A stretch of DNA of 64,000 nt from Aved-18 sp964606665 (GCA_964606665.1 CAZSHS010000010.1:34463-98462); one strand, 5' to 3'. Numbered from the stretch's first letter, positions 8,445-17,204 are shown. Numbers and translations are program-made. Notes: generated by a model not told the origin, from the letters alone.

Positions 8445-10112
8445 CTAAATGGATGCTTTTATAGCAAATTTCTGTATTTCTACAAACGACTCGTCTTTAT
8501 CCAAAGCTGAAATCCTATCTAGATACATGAGCGCCTTTTCTTTGTGACCTTGACGGAGTTCCAGTTCAGCCAGGTGACGAAGTGCGTTTATGTAATCAGG
8601 ATTAATTGCGATCGCTTTGTCGAGAAAAAATTTGGCTTGATCAAATTTCCCAAGTTTTATATAGAGCGAACCTAGATTTCCATAGGGCCATTCGAACTGA
8701 GGATAGTTAGTTATACAATCTTTGAAAGCTTCGATTGCTTGGTCGGTTTTGCGCGTTGCCATCAAATTGTATCCTTTGATGTTCATTCGCTCAGCATCTT
8801 TTGAAATTGGATAAACTGGCAAATGAGTTCTAATATAAAGCTTTGCCTTTTCTCTGGTTTTCTTATCGAAAGCTTGAGCTTTAATCATTGCCTCTCTGGC
8901 TTTCTCTGTCCAACCGTAGGCTTTATACAAAACGCCCTGTTGATAATAATTATCTCCATTGTCAAACTCAATTTTTTTCGTCATATCAGGTTGCATTGAA
9001 GAAATACAAAAGGGCAGCATCACCAAATACAATACCAATGGGGCAATAGTCCAGTAGGCTGCTTTAGACTTAATCAAACTAGTGGCACCATTAACGATAC
9101 CAACTACCCGACCCGCTGCATCGATGTAGGCGCTGCCATAAATCGGCTCGCCACAAGGAACTTTGTTGAACGATTCTAGCAGGAGACTTGCTTGCAACGA
9201 ATCTCTGCCATCTTGAAAAACGACTTTCACTTTTGAAATTTTTGGATTTACAAATGCCAGGATGCCACGTTTGAGCAAGGTAAACTGACAATCAACTTTC
9301 TGCAGAGATTCTTTCATGCGAGCTAATTTCATACTTTCAAAAAGATCGGCTAACAAATACAAAAGCGATGCGATCGCAGTGACAGACAAAATCGCTTTGG
9401 AATGCTCAGAAAACATATTCAGATTTAAACTAATCGGCGATAAAAACAATAGATACGCAACAGTTATAGTTGCAAGCGACGTAATTTTTCCTCTCACACG
9501 CCGCTCTAAAAATTTCGACTTATCGCTAAATCCAAAAATAGATTGTACAAGTCCAAGTTCGTTTGGTTGCTCGAGCAATAAACCATAAGGTGTGTCGAAC
9601 ACTCTTGGCATTGGATTAGATTTTGGCTCGCCGTACATTTCAACTTGAGTACTTTGGGCAATCAGATTAAACAAGTTTTGCGGTTTCTGGTGCGAGACCA
9701 GTTTGAAACTTTCCTGACTGCCATCGTCGTATGTGACGAGGCCATCTAATAGAGTGCCACCATTTAAACGAAGTTTGCTCTGACGCATGTTCAAATCAAG
9801 CAGGACTTTGCTAGGCAAACTCGAATTGAGTAACGTTTGCGCGCGCCTGACATAAGCAAGACCACCAGCCAGTATTAATGGTCCAAGCAAGGCAAAAAGA
9901 ATGCCGTGCAGACAAACAAGCATGTATGCGAGCAAAATTAATATCTGCGCGTCAAGCACTCCGCCAGCGAAACTGAATTGAAGAGTAGCCGCTCGCGCAT
10001 AAGTCCAAAATGGAATGGCAAGAAGAAAAGTTCCACCAAGTAAATAGCGTAAGCCCTGAATTACAAAACTGCGACGAAGAGGAGATAGATCCTTATCAAT
10101 TCTGTTTTTCAT
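8445..10112 (-). CDS. Multi-pass membrane protein with C-terminal TPRs
   Basis: A 555-residue membrane protein. Hydrophobic segments occur near residues 20-45, 55-85, 215-235, 240-262 and 355-375. Soluble beta-rich stretches lie between them. The C-terminal 150 residues carry three TPRs, for example WPYGNLGSLYIKLGKFDQA and NALRHLAELELRQGHKEKA. The gene is convergent with the GNAT and divergent from the aldehyde dehydrogenase. I see no catalytic motif; an assembly or sensing role at the membrane is a guess. The ATG lacks a good ribosome-binding site. Confidence 0.65.
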   Translation of the reverse strand: MKNRIDKDLSPLRRSFVIQGLRYLLGGTFLLAIPFWTYARAATLQFSFAGGVLDAQILILLAYMLVCLHGILFALLGPLILAGGLAYVRRAQTLLNSSLPSKVLLDLNMRQSKLRLNGGTLLDGLVTYDDGSQESFKLVSHQKPQNLFNLIAQSTQVEMYGEPKSNPMPRVFDTPYGLLLEQPNELGLVQSIFGFSDKSKFLERRVRGKITSLATITVAYLLFLSPISLNLNMFSEHSKAILSVTAIASLLYLLADLFESMKLARMKESLQKVDCQFTLLKRGILAFVNPKISKVKVVFQDGRDSLQASLLLESFNKVPCGEPIYGSAYIDAAGRVVGIVNGATSLIKSKAAYWTIAPLVLYLVMLPFCISSMQPDMTKKIEFDNGDNYYQQGVLYKAYGWTEKAREAMIKAQAFDKKTREKAKLYIRTHLPVYPISKDAERMNIKGYNLMATRKTDQAIEAFKDCITNYPQFEWPYGNLGSLYIKLGKFDQAKFFLDKAIAINPDYINALRHLAELELRQGHKEKALMYLDRISALDKDESFVEIQKFAIKASI

Positions 10113-10255
10113 TCCGCACTATCCACTTTATATAAAGAACGTATTAGAAGCGACTAATTTTCAGCATAACAGAGATGTTACTATTTATCACATATACAAA
10201 CGGAATCCAGCTCCATCCTTGTTCCAATCCTTATTTAAGGGGGGTTTTAATCGAA

Positions 10256-11758
10256 ATGGTAAGTACCGTCGCTAAATCGAAGGTCAATGTTGACCGTCAA
10301 TGGCAATCATTCATCGATGGCAAAGCAGAAAAGGGCGCAACTGAGCGCCAACTCTACAATCCTGCCGATGGCAGCCCTCTTTGCAAAGTTTCTGAAGCAG
10401 ACGCAAAAATGGTTGAGAAAGCAATAAAAGTCGCGCGCAAAGCCTTTGACGAAGGTCCATGGCCCAGAATGACCGCCTATGATCGCGCCAAAGTTTTATT
10501 TGCAATTGCAGACAAAATTGAAGAGCACCAAGAAGAATTAGCCGAGCTTGAATCGCTCAACCAGGGCAAGCCTTTACGCGAAGCCCAATACGACATCTCA
10601 GATGCGGCAAACTGCTTCCGCTATTACGCTGGACTTATCACCAAGCCAAATGGTCAGCACGTACCAGTTCCAGCCAACTCCGAAACTACAGTTGTACGCG
10701 AACCCATTGGTGTATGCGGACAAATCGTTCCCTGGAATTTTCCAATGCTGATGGCTTGCTGGAAATTTGCACCATCGCTTGGCGCTGGCAACACAGTAGT
10801 GTTAAAACCAAGTGAATACACACCGCTTTCCACTATCCGACTAGTTGAATTAATGCACGAATGCGGTCTTCCTGCTGGTGTATTGAATATCGTTCTTGGC
10901 GATGGCAAAACAGCAGGTGCCCCTTTGGCGGAAAGCAAATTGGTAGACAAAGTAGCATTTACCGGCTCGGTTCGCACCGGTAAAGTCATTGCTCAAGCCG
11001 CTTTGGGCAACTTGAAAAAAGTTACGCTTGAATTGGGTGGCAAATCTCCAATGGTTGTTTTCCCTGACATGGATTTAGATACAGCCGTCGACTACGCCTT
11101 GTTTGCGATCTACTGCAACGCAGGACAAGTCTGCTCTGCTGGCTCCCGTTTTGTTGTACATGAATCTATCCACGATAAATTCGTTGCCAAAATGACTGAA
11201 CGTGCCAAAAAAATTAGAGTCGGCCCAGGAAATGATCCTGAAACTGAAATGGGTCCGCTTGTTTCAGCCCAGCAATTGAAAACAGTTACCGATTACATTG
11301 AAGTGGGCAAAAAAGAAGGTGCCAAAATTGCTTTTGGCGGAAATGTTTTGACTGGTGGCAAATATGGCCAAGGATATTATGTCGAACCTACTTTATTTGT
11401 AGATGTGAAACCTGACATGCGCATCGTTCAAGAAGAAATTTTTGGACCAGTGGCTGTAGTGCAAAAATTCAAAACCGAAGAAGAAGCAATCGAACTTGCT
11501 AACGGCACTGACTTTGGTCTTGCCGGAGCTGTCTTCACCAATGACCTGGCTCTTGCTCATCGCGTAGTGAAAGCTTTGCGCTGTGGCATCACATGGGTTA
11601 ATGGATATCACTTCACTTATAACGAAGTGCCATGGGGCGGCTATCGTCAATCAGGATGGGGACGTGAACTCGGAACCTTCGGACTTGACGCTTACACTGA
11701 AGTGAAGCAAATAAACGTGAATCTAGACAAAGGACCAATAGGCTGGTTCGAAAAATAA
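10256..11758 (+). CDS. NAD(P)-dependent aldehyde dehydrogenase, betaine-aldehyde type
   Basis: Oxidises an aldehyde to the acid with NAD(P)+ in the cytoplasm. The 500-residue protein has all family landmarks: PWNFP (oxyanion Asn161), FTGSVRTGK, the general-base Glu259 in TLELGGKSP, the nucleophile Cys293 in GQVCSAGSR, and EEIFGPV. The C-terminal NEVPWGGYRQSGWGRELG and YTEVKQI are typical of betaine- and aminoaldehyde dehydrogenases, so an osmolyte or polyamine substrate is likely but not proven. The ATG at 10256 is chosen because AAGGGGGG lies ten bases upstream; longer in-frame starts add a non-conserved leader. It is transcribed alone and ends at a strong terminator. Confidence 0.93.
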   Translation: MVSTVAKSKVNVDRQWQSFIDGKAEKGATERQLYNPADGSPLCKVSEADAKMVEKAIKVARKAFDEGPWPRMTAYDRAKVLFAIADKIEEHQEELAELESLNQGKPLREAQYDISDAANCFRYYAGLITKPNGQHVPVPANSETTVVREPIGVCGQIVPWNFPMLMACWKFAPSLGAGNTVVLKPSEYTPLSTIRLVELMHECGLPAGVLNIVLGDGKTAGAPLAESKLVDKVAFTGSVRTGKVIAQAALGNLKKVTLELGGKSPMVVFPDMDLDTAVDYALFAIYCNAGQVCSAGSRFVVHESIHDKFVAKMTERAKKIRVGPGNDPETEMGPLVSAQQLKTVTDYIEVGKKEGAKIAFGGNVLTGGKYGQGYYVEPTLFVDVKPDMRIVQEEIFGPVAVVQKFKTEEEAIELANGTDFGLAGAVFTNDLALAHRVVKALRCGITWVNGYHFTYNEVPWGGYRQSGWGRELGTFGLDAYTEVKQINVNLDKGPIGWFEK

Positions 11759-11780
11759 GATCTGATTTCTTAAAAAAATG

Positions 11781-11815
11781 GAGAGCCGACACTTAAATTC
11801 GGCTCTCTTTTTTTT
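11781..11815 (+). terminator. Rho-independent terminator after aldehyde dehydrogenase
   Basis: A perfect 9-bp stem (GAGAGCCGA pairing with TCGGCTCTC) with a 9-base loop is followed at once by eight thymines. It starts 23 bases after the aldehyde dehydrogenase stop codon. Confidence 0.92.
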
Positions 11816-11861
11816 GAAAATATTAGCCTTTTTTGAAAGCTCGCTCCAGTGGGACTCTACC

Positions 11862-11905
11862 GTCACCAAAAACGTAATCCGATATCGGATTACGTTTTTG
11901 GTGAC
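11862..11905. repeat. Iterated palindrome, copy 1 (perfect 44 bp)
   Basis: This is a perfect inverted repeat of 22+22 bases with no spacer, centred at 11883/11884. The inner 24 bases are ACGTAATCCGAT mirrored; the outer arms extend the symmetry through GTCACCAAAA. It is the longest of eleven copies in the window and is intergenic. It could extrude a cruciform or bind a dimeric protein. There is no T-run, so it is not a standard terminator. Confidence 0.95.
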
Positions 11906-12171
11906 GACAAGTGATTGGCATAATTCAAAAAAATCGTGCTAGTAGGAAGGTAAGAATTAAAGTTGAACCCGGCAGGTATACCATTTAATAATTAAATCAG
12001 TCCAAATGGCCAACTAATGTCGCCAAGGCAAAAACAATTCAAAACGGTCATTCCTGCCGCATTCATTTCCCATCAGTCAAGCTGGTGTGATTACTATTTT
12101 TAAGTTATCCATTTTAACCAGCATCTTACGACTTTGAAAAGCCACCAAATCTGGTGCACTCACCAAGCCTT

Positions 12172-12975
12172 CTATCTGCTGCGCAACTTATACAACAAAC
12201 GCAAAATTTCAAGATAAAGCCAAATTAGAGTGACTAGCAATCCAAAAGCACCATACCATTCCATGTGTTTGGCAGCATGCTTTTCCACACCAGTCTCGAT
12301 AAAATCGAAATCTAGCACTAAATTGAGTGCAGCAATAGTGACGATAAAAAGACTAAGTCCTATTCCAACAAAGCCAGTGTCGTAAATAGGCTTGATTGGC
12401 AAATGAAAGAACGTAACACAAACAATATTGACTAAGTAAAGAACAAAAATTCCTAGCGTAGCCGATATAACACCTAATTTGAAGTTTTCAGTTGCTTTAA
12501 CGATTTTCGATGTGTACGCAAAGAGCAAAGCAAGAAAAACACAAATAGTTAGACCGACTGATTGCACAACTAGTCCTGGGTATTTGGCTTCGTAAAAGGC
12601 AGATATACATCCAATTGCCAGTCCTTTGAATGCAGCGTAGAAAGGTGATAGAGCCGGTGCCAACCGGTCATTCATACAAATGACAAGACCGACAACCAAA
12701 CCAACCAAAGAACTTCCTATTGCCCAAGGGATAAGACTTGCAGGACTGGTGGCAAATGCATAATGCCAGGTAACACCGGCTGATACAACAGTAATAGCCA
12801 GGAGCAGAAAGCTTTTGTTGACAGTGCCTTGCAGAGTCATCGACTCGCCTGAAGCTCTAACACCCGCACCTAAACTCGAACCGCCAGTTCCAGAATCAGA
12901 GACTTGGTCTTGAGGCTTGTCAAACACACCTTCTCTCAAAACTGGATTGCTGGTCTTAAACGTTTTCTTGTCCAT
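12172..12975 (-). CDS. Bax inhibitor-1-like (YccA/Bax1-I, PF12811-type) membrane protein
   Basis: A 267-residue membrane protein with a disordered N-terminus of about 50 polar residues and seven hydrophobic helices. The pattern SPFYAAFKGLAIGCISAFYE, YPGLVVQSVGLTICVFLALL and LNLVLDFDFIETGVEKHAAKHMEWYGAFGLL is characteristic of the Bax1-I/YccA family. The paired acidic residues of the last helices (DFDFIE) correspond to the pH-sensing di-aspartyl site of TMBIM proteins. Related proteins conduct calcium or interact with FtsH; the role here is not known. It is a single gene, divergent from the histidine kinase. Confidence 0.85.
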   Translation of the reverse strand: MDKKTFKTSNPVLREGVFDKPQDQVSDSGTGGSSLGAGVRASGESMTLQGTVNKSFLLLAITVVSAGVTWHYAFATSPASLIPWAIGSSLVGLVVGLVICMNDRLAPALSPFYAAFKGLAIGCISAFYEAKYPGLVVQSVGLTICVFLALLFAYTSKIVKATENFKLGVISATLGIFVLYLVNIVCVTFFHLPIKPIYDTGFVGIGLSLFIVTIAALNLVLDFDFIETGVEKHAAKHMEWYGAFGLLVTLIWLYLEILRLLYKLRSR

Positions 12976-13192
12976 TGCTTGCTCCGAATCTCATAATTGA
13001 ATTGAAATAAGAGTTTCCTTTATTATTATTCCCAGTTTGGTCGAAATGCAATGTTAATACGCACCTTAGGTCGGCAAAGAAGCTCCACTTGGCATTTCGC
13101 CTTAATTAGCACAGCAATCTACTTAAAATGCTAATTGATAAAAACACAAACGTCCCATTAAACTATGCTTTTCGCCAATCGGAGCAAACAAC

Positions 13193-14290
13193 TTGACGAG
13201 CTTGAATGAAGTTTCAGACTATAGAAGCAGACAACTTGCTGCAATTGTCGAATCCAGTACGGACGCAATTATTAGTTTTAGGCTCGATGGCACGGTCATA
13301 AGCTGGAACTCAGGTGCCCAACAACTATTTGGTTACTCAGTTGAATCCAGTATCGGTAAAGGTTTGCGCCAAATTATTGGCTCAGAATGCGAGCCCATTC
13401 TCGACGGTATCAAGAAAGACAAAAAGATGGACAACCTGGAATTCATCCACGCCACACCTGATGGCAAGTTGATTTATCTATCTCTGAGCGTTTCTGCCAT
13501 AAAGGACGATGAAGGACAGGTAAGTAGTGGAGCGGCAATTTTTCGCGACATTACTCAGATGAAGCAGGCCGAGAGCGAGCTACTTCGCACATCTCAACAG
13601 TTAGCACAGTCAAACAAAGAATTAGAAGAGTTCGCCTGGATTGCGGCACACGACTTGAAAGAGCCTGTGCGCACAATGGGGACTTATTCGCGATTACTCA
13701 AAGACGAATATGGTCCAGAATTAGACGAGCAAGCGCAGCAATTTCTAGATTTCATTCATTCCGCTGCTGGAAAAGCAATGGCAAGAATTGATGACGTTCT
13801 TAAATTCAGTGCTGTTGGACGCGAAAAATTTATTGCCGTGCCGGTTAACTTGAACGAAGTCCTGAGTTCTGTACAAGAGGATATTCAACTAGTAATCCGA
13901 GAATCTAAAGCGGAAATCACAATCGAGCCGCTGCCAAAAGTAAGCGGTAATTTTCACTACCTCACTCAGCTTTTTCAAAACTTACTGGCAAATGCAATTA
14001 AATACAGGTCCGAGAGCACCACACCTAAAATCAAAGTTTATGCAGAAAAAGAGGGTGGACTTGTCAACATAGTTGTGCAGGATAATGGCATCGGCTTTTC
14101 GATGGACGACTCCACTCGAATCTTCAGAATGTTCCAAAGACTTCATCCCGAAACCAGGTATGCAGGGACAGGTCTAGGTCTTGCCATGTGCAAAAAAATC
14201 GTTGAATTGCACGGTGGTATCATCAATGTTGAATCAGAAGAAGGCAAAGGCTCCAAGTTCATTGTCAGTCTGCCTGTCGCATCTAAATAA
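13193..14290 (+). CDS. PAS-domain sensor histidine kinase (phytochrome-class kinase core)
   Basis: A soluble 365-residue two-component sensor. A PAS domain (about residues 10-125, with GTVISWNSGAQQLFGYS) is followed by a PAC-like segment and a coiled linker. The dimerisation/phosphoacceptor helix is FAWIAAHDLKEPVR with His153. The ATPase domain shows LFQNLLANAIKYRS (N box), VQDNGIGF (G1) and GTGLGLAMCKKIVELHGG (G2). The H-box style FAxIAAHDLKEPxR is that of phytochrome-type kinases, whose partners are Rcp1-like receivers. Such a receiver is encoded 1.5 kb away at 15760-16431. Start is TTG at 13193 with GGAG eight bases upstream. No transmembrane segment is present, so the signal is cytosolic. 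Confidence 0.92.
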   Translation: MTSLNEVSDYRSRQLAAIVESSTDAIISFRLDGTVISWNSGAQQLFGYSVESSIGKGLRQIIGSECEPILDGIKKDKKMDNLEFIHATPDGKLIYLSLSVSAIKDDEGQVSSGAAIFRDITQMKQAESELLRTSQQLAQSNKELEEFAWIAAHDLKEPVRTMGTYSRLLKDEYGPELDEQAQQFLDFIHSAAGKAMARIDDVLKFSAVGREKFIAVPVNLNEVLSSVQEDIQLVIRESKAEITIEPLPKVSGNFHYLTQLFQNLLANAIKYRSESTTPKIKVYAEKEGGLVNIVVQDNGIGFSMDDSTRIFRMFQRLHPETRYAGTGLGLAMCKKIVELHGGIINVESEEGKGSKFIVSLPVASK

Positions 14291-14497
14291 CTATGAAACT
14301 AAGTCAAGTTTTAAGTGGTATTAAATTCGACACCATTAAAAGAGTATTCTACCCCTGAATTAAAATTTCACACTCAAATCGAGATTTAGAGCGCATCTTC
14401 AAGCACCCCTTTGCGCCAAGGCACTGCAAGCAGCATATTGCGCTAGGAAGTGCACATAAGCATGCAATAGCAAATGCGACACAAGGGGTACATCACA

Positions 14498-15672
14498 ATG
14501 AACCGAGCATATTCTAAATCAACATTGTTTTCGAGGTTGGCGTTTTCGCTCTTAATGATAAGCGTTAGTGTCGTCGCGGCACAGCCTGGTCAATCAGAGG
14601 TAGTGGAGAGAAATATTCAAATAAATGGAGATGGTTCATCAACCACAACCATCACTACCACAAAACAAGTTGCACCACTTTCAGGGACTGTTATTACACA
14701 ATCGTCTCCCGGAGTAATATCAGGTAATTGGGTCTATTTAGACTCCAGAAGAAGAGAGATTGAGCACATAATAGCTGAGCGTCAGGCAACTGGAACTTTG
14801 TCCAGTACAGATTCGATACGCTTGAGAGCATTAATAGATGCTTTTAATTCTGATTTTAATCGAGCTGTAGCTTCAGGCTATTCAATTGATTCAGCAATTC
14901 CATTAGCAACTAGACTCGACTCAATTTCTCGTGATCTAGTTACTTATGCAAGAGTTAGCCCGATGAGCAGCCTGGTCTATCTAGACCCCGCAACTGGATC
15001 TCGAACAATAAGGACTGTGACAACTACTACAACCACTTCACCAGATATGGTGAATGCTCCAATGATTGTATCGTCACCATTTGGAAGTTCGAGCAAAGTT
15101 GTGTCAATTACAACTGTAGAACCACGAGTCATTCGCGAAAGTATTAAAGAACGTCACGACAGACTAGTAGAGCTTATTTCAGCGGGTCTAGCATCCGGCA
15201 ATATCTCTGCCGCTCAAGCTGCTGTGTATCGAAGACAACTCGACGATCTGGCAACTCTGCAAGCCGGCTTTGATCGAGGAGGAACCATTACTTACGCAAA
15301 TTACTTACCCATCGCCTATCAATATGATATGCTCCGGACCCAGCTCGTCCCCGTAGTAAAATCACCCACAATCACTGTGGCTCCATTAATCGAAGGTAGC
15401 AGACTTTATCTTACTTCAGACAAAGTGGTGGCATTCGACGACATGATGGGTCGCCGCGCAGGACTGGAGTCCAAGATTAGTNNNNNNNNNNGACGATGGG
15501 CCGACTATCATCTTCTAAAGCAGCAGAACTACGAGGACGATTGGATAGAATTGGATCGCTTGAAGGTAGTTATAGAAACTCAAACGGAAAAATGAGTGAT
15601 GAAGAAGCGAAAAAACTCTATGATGAATTCGATAGAATTGGCTCAGCTCTTGATCATGCAATTCACATGTAA
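14498..15672 (+). CDS. Exported protein with three copies of a helical module (interrupted by assembly gap)
   Basis: A secreted protein of about 391 residues with signal peptide (MNRAYSKSTLFSRLAFSLL, cleavage near residue 28) and Thr-rich linkers. Three copies of a roughly 65-residue helical module follow the pattern G-x-(L/I)S-x3-A-x-x-(L/Y)R-x-x-LD, then a second half starting near G-x-(I/M)(S/T). Landmarks are TGTLSSTDSIRLRALID, SGNISAAQAAVYRRQLDDL and MGRLSSSKAAELRGRLDRI. A 10-N run at 15482-15491 interrupts copy 3. Reading straight through gives a non-homologous tail ending at 15595, whereas the frame from 15493 restores the module and ends at 15672. The ATG at 14498 has AAGGGG upstream. 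Function unknown; it sits between the kinase and receiver genes. Confidence 0.7.
15482..15491. other. Assembly gap of 10 N inside a gene
   Basis: Ten Ns within the third helical module of the exported repeat protein. In the other copies exactly three residues lie between the conserved I-S and the three residues beginning at the position of Thr-Met-Gly. This predicts nine bases between 15481 and 15493, that is eight unknown bases plus the G at 15492, not ten. The N run is therefore a placeholder that shifts the frame. Confidence 0.85.
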
Positions 15673-15702
15673 CTCGAAGCTAAGTGAAGTGAAGTGCACT
15701 GC

Positions 15703-15741
15703 ACTGAACTGAACTGAACTGAACTGAACTGAACTGAACTG
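15703..15741. repeat. Pentanucleotide tandem repeat (ACTGA)
   Basis: Nearly eight uninterrupted copies of ACTGA in the 87 bases between two converging genes. A 5-bp unit cannot keep a reading frame, which fits its intergenic place. Degenerate GAAGT/GCACT units precede it. It is probably a slippage-generated microsatellite. Confidence 0.9.
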
Positions 15742-15759
15742 CGCAGAACTACACTTTAA

Positions 15760-16431
15760 CTAGTTCATTGAGGGCATTTTGGTGGTGGAAAACCAATAAG
15801 TTAGTACACCATCAATTGCTTTTTCATAAGAAGTAGGGTCAAGCGGCTTTGTTAAAAATGAATTGGCGAAATGGAAATAGGTTTTCTTGATATCGTCTGG
15901 TCTTGATGACGTAGTGAGAATGATGATTGGAATGTGCCTTAAAGCCTCGTTACTCTTAATATCAGTTAGGATTTCATGCCCGGAGCGACCAGGCAAATTC
16001 AAATCCAAAAATATTATATCGGGAGGCGGATCACCCACACCTTTTCTTAATTCTTCTAATCTGTATTGAACTTCCTGACCAGTTTGTAAAACCTGAACAG
16101 TTGCTGTGTGTGCAGTTAAATTTACACACCTTTTGAACATGAATATATCAGCAGGATTGTCTTCAATCAACAAGACCTTGATGGCTGAACTTGTATTTTT
16201 GGCAAGCTCTTCCGCTTCAATAACTAGTCCTGAAGCTGTTAGCTCCAAAGCGTCAGCAATCGAAACCAAACTTTCTAGACTGAGGTTTTTTGCTCCGCGC
16301 TCAATATTATTTATAAAAGTCCTGTGCAATCCAGCACGTTCGGCAAGTTCTATTTGAGAAATGCCAATTTTCTCTCTTTGAGCCCTAATCGCTTTTCCAA
16401 TAGCTCCAAGTAATGCTTGTGAATCTGCCAT
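15760..16431 (-). CDS. XRE helix-turn-helix fused to an Rcp1-like receiver domain
   Basis: A 223-residue regulator with reversed domain order. Residues 8-68 form an XRE/Cro HTH (GISQIELAERAGLHRTFINNIERG). Residues 84-215 form a response-regulator receiver with acidic pocket E90/D91, phosphoacceptor D143 in IIFLDLNLPG, switch threonine in IILTTSS and K195 in FLTKPLD. The DLNLPG and long alpha-2 region are as in Rcp1-type receivers, the partners of phytochrome-class kinases, so the kinase at 13193 is the likely partner (inference). Phosphorylation would then control DNA binding by the N-terminal HTH. An inverted repeat just upstream (16465-16490) could be its own operator. Confidence 0.9.
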   Translation of the reverse strand: MADSQALLGAIGKAIRAQREKIGISQIELAERAGLHRTFINNIERGAKNLSLESLVSIADALELTASGLVIEAEELAKNTSSAIKVLLIEDNPADIFMFKRCVNLTAHTATVQVLQTGQEVQYRLEELRKGVGDPPPDIIFLDLNLPGRSGHEILTDIKSNEALRHIPIIILTTSSRPDDIKKTYFHFANSFLTKPLDPTSYEKAIDGVLTYWFSTTKMPSMN

Positions 16432-16464
16432 AAATATGCCCGAGCCTTGTATCTTTTATACTAC

Positions 16465-16490
16465 TGCCAATTCTACAACTTTTATTGGCA
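16465..16490. promoter_or_regulatory. Inverted repeat, candidate operator for the XRE-receiver gene
   Basis: A perfect 7-bp inverted repeat TGCCAAT...ATTGGCA with a 12-base spacer, 34-59 bases upstream of the regulator's ATG. On the minus strand TATAAA follows at a position fitting a -10 box. Spacing and symmetry suit a dimeric HTH protein, so autoregulation is plausible; this is inference only. Confidence 0.4.
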
Positions 16491-16684
16491 ATCGAACACG
16501 CTTAAACTTTATTAATTTTCCAGAACTCTAGAGCCTGACTGCCCGAGAGGCTATTTCGCCATTTTAAAACTTTTACCAAATTGCACTCTATGGAGTACAG
16601 CCCCTTGCTGTCCAGGGAAGAATAGTAGTATATTGAATACAGAGACAGACTGAACTATGACTCGCAATTCAAAGCCTCCAACCC

Positions 16685-16714
16685 AAAACGTAATCCGATA
16701 TCGGTTTAAGTGAT
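16685..16714. repeat. Iterated palindrome, copy 2
   Basis: Centred at 16699/16700. The left arm carries the full ACGTAATCCGAT; the right arm is ATCGGTTTAAGT. It is the only clearly asymmetric copy in reverse orientation. The sequence CTTGGTGAC 12 bases beyond the palindrome resembles the outer arm of copy 1. It is intergenic, upstream of the sigma-4-like gene. Confidence 0.9.
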
Positions 16715-16769
16715 CCTTGGTGACAAGGGGTTCAGATCAAAAAAATTGCAAAATCTGGAGATTCAAATC

Positions 16770-17204
16770 ATGTTCCTTTTAACTAATGTCAGACCCATCA
16801 AAAGTTCAAAGAAAGCCAATACAGACCAGAGATTTGAATTAAGTTACATGACAGAAATTCGTCGCGCAAAAAGCAAACTCACCTTAAGACCTGGCTCTGA
16901 GGCTAGCTTCGACCATTTAGCAAGCCTCTTAAAAGAAGCTCCTGAAAATCTGCACAATGTCCTTGCCAAAAAACCTGCAATATCCACAATAAATAACGAA
17001 GTACTACAATCACAATATTTAAGTCAGAGGATTTCAGATCTTCTCAGTAAATTGACTGACCACGAAAATGAAGTAATAGCTTCTCACTTTGCAATAGAGC
17101 GTCAAGCTTGTCAAATTGATGCTAAACCTAGAATTGCTTATCTTGCAGAGCGAAGACTTAAGAAATTGGTTCCACAAAGAGAACTGGGTAATTTCTTAGC
17201 CTAA
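16770..17204 (+). CDS. Sigma-70 region 4-like small protein, HTH degenerate
   Basis: A 144-residue protein whose C-terminal half resembles domain 4 of primary sigma factors. LSQRISDLLSKLTDHENEVI matches the conserved L-x3-L-x-x-R-E-x-x-V-I helix. The following segment matches the start of the RFG loop, and AERRLKKLVPQRELGNFLA matches the family's final A-L-x-K-L-R...FL. The recognition HTH between these is shortened by about 15-20 residues. Regions 2 and 3 are absent. It may be a decayed sigma gene or a small protein that contacts RNA polymerase or an anti-sigma factor. GGAG precedes the ATG at 16770. Confidence 0.5.
   Translation: MFLLTNVRPIKSSKKANTDQRFELSYMTEIRRAKSKLTLRPGSEASFDHLASLLKEAPENLHNVLAKKPAISTINNEVLQSQYLSQRISDLLSKLTDHENEVIASHFAIERQACQIDAKPRIAYLAERRLKKLVPQRELGNFLA

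Larger units (their letters stand above)
11759..12171. other. Intergenic region with terminator and long palindrome
   Basis: This 413-base gene-free stretch between the aldehyde dehydrogenase and the Bax1-I gene holds the intrinsic terminator at 11781-11815 and the perfect 44-bp palindrome at 11862-11905. The remaining 260 or so bases are AT-rich, have no convincing reading frame or RNA fold, and contain no other motif I recognise. Confidence 0.6.
16432..16769. other. Intergenic region with inverted repeat and palindrome copy
   Basis: This 338-base stretch between two diverging genes contains the TGCCAAT inverted repeat (16465-16490) near the regulator start and a copy of the iterated palindrome at 16685-16714. 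The segment between them has no supported gene. GTG at 16710 could extend the downstream frame, but the extension would include the palindrome's right flank and has no ribosome-binding site. Confidence 0.55.

Noticed and set aside
16710..16769. GTG start extending the sigma-4-like gene upstream
   Set aside because: The added residues come from the palindrome flank and have no ribosome-binding site; the ATG at 16770 has GGAG upstream.
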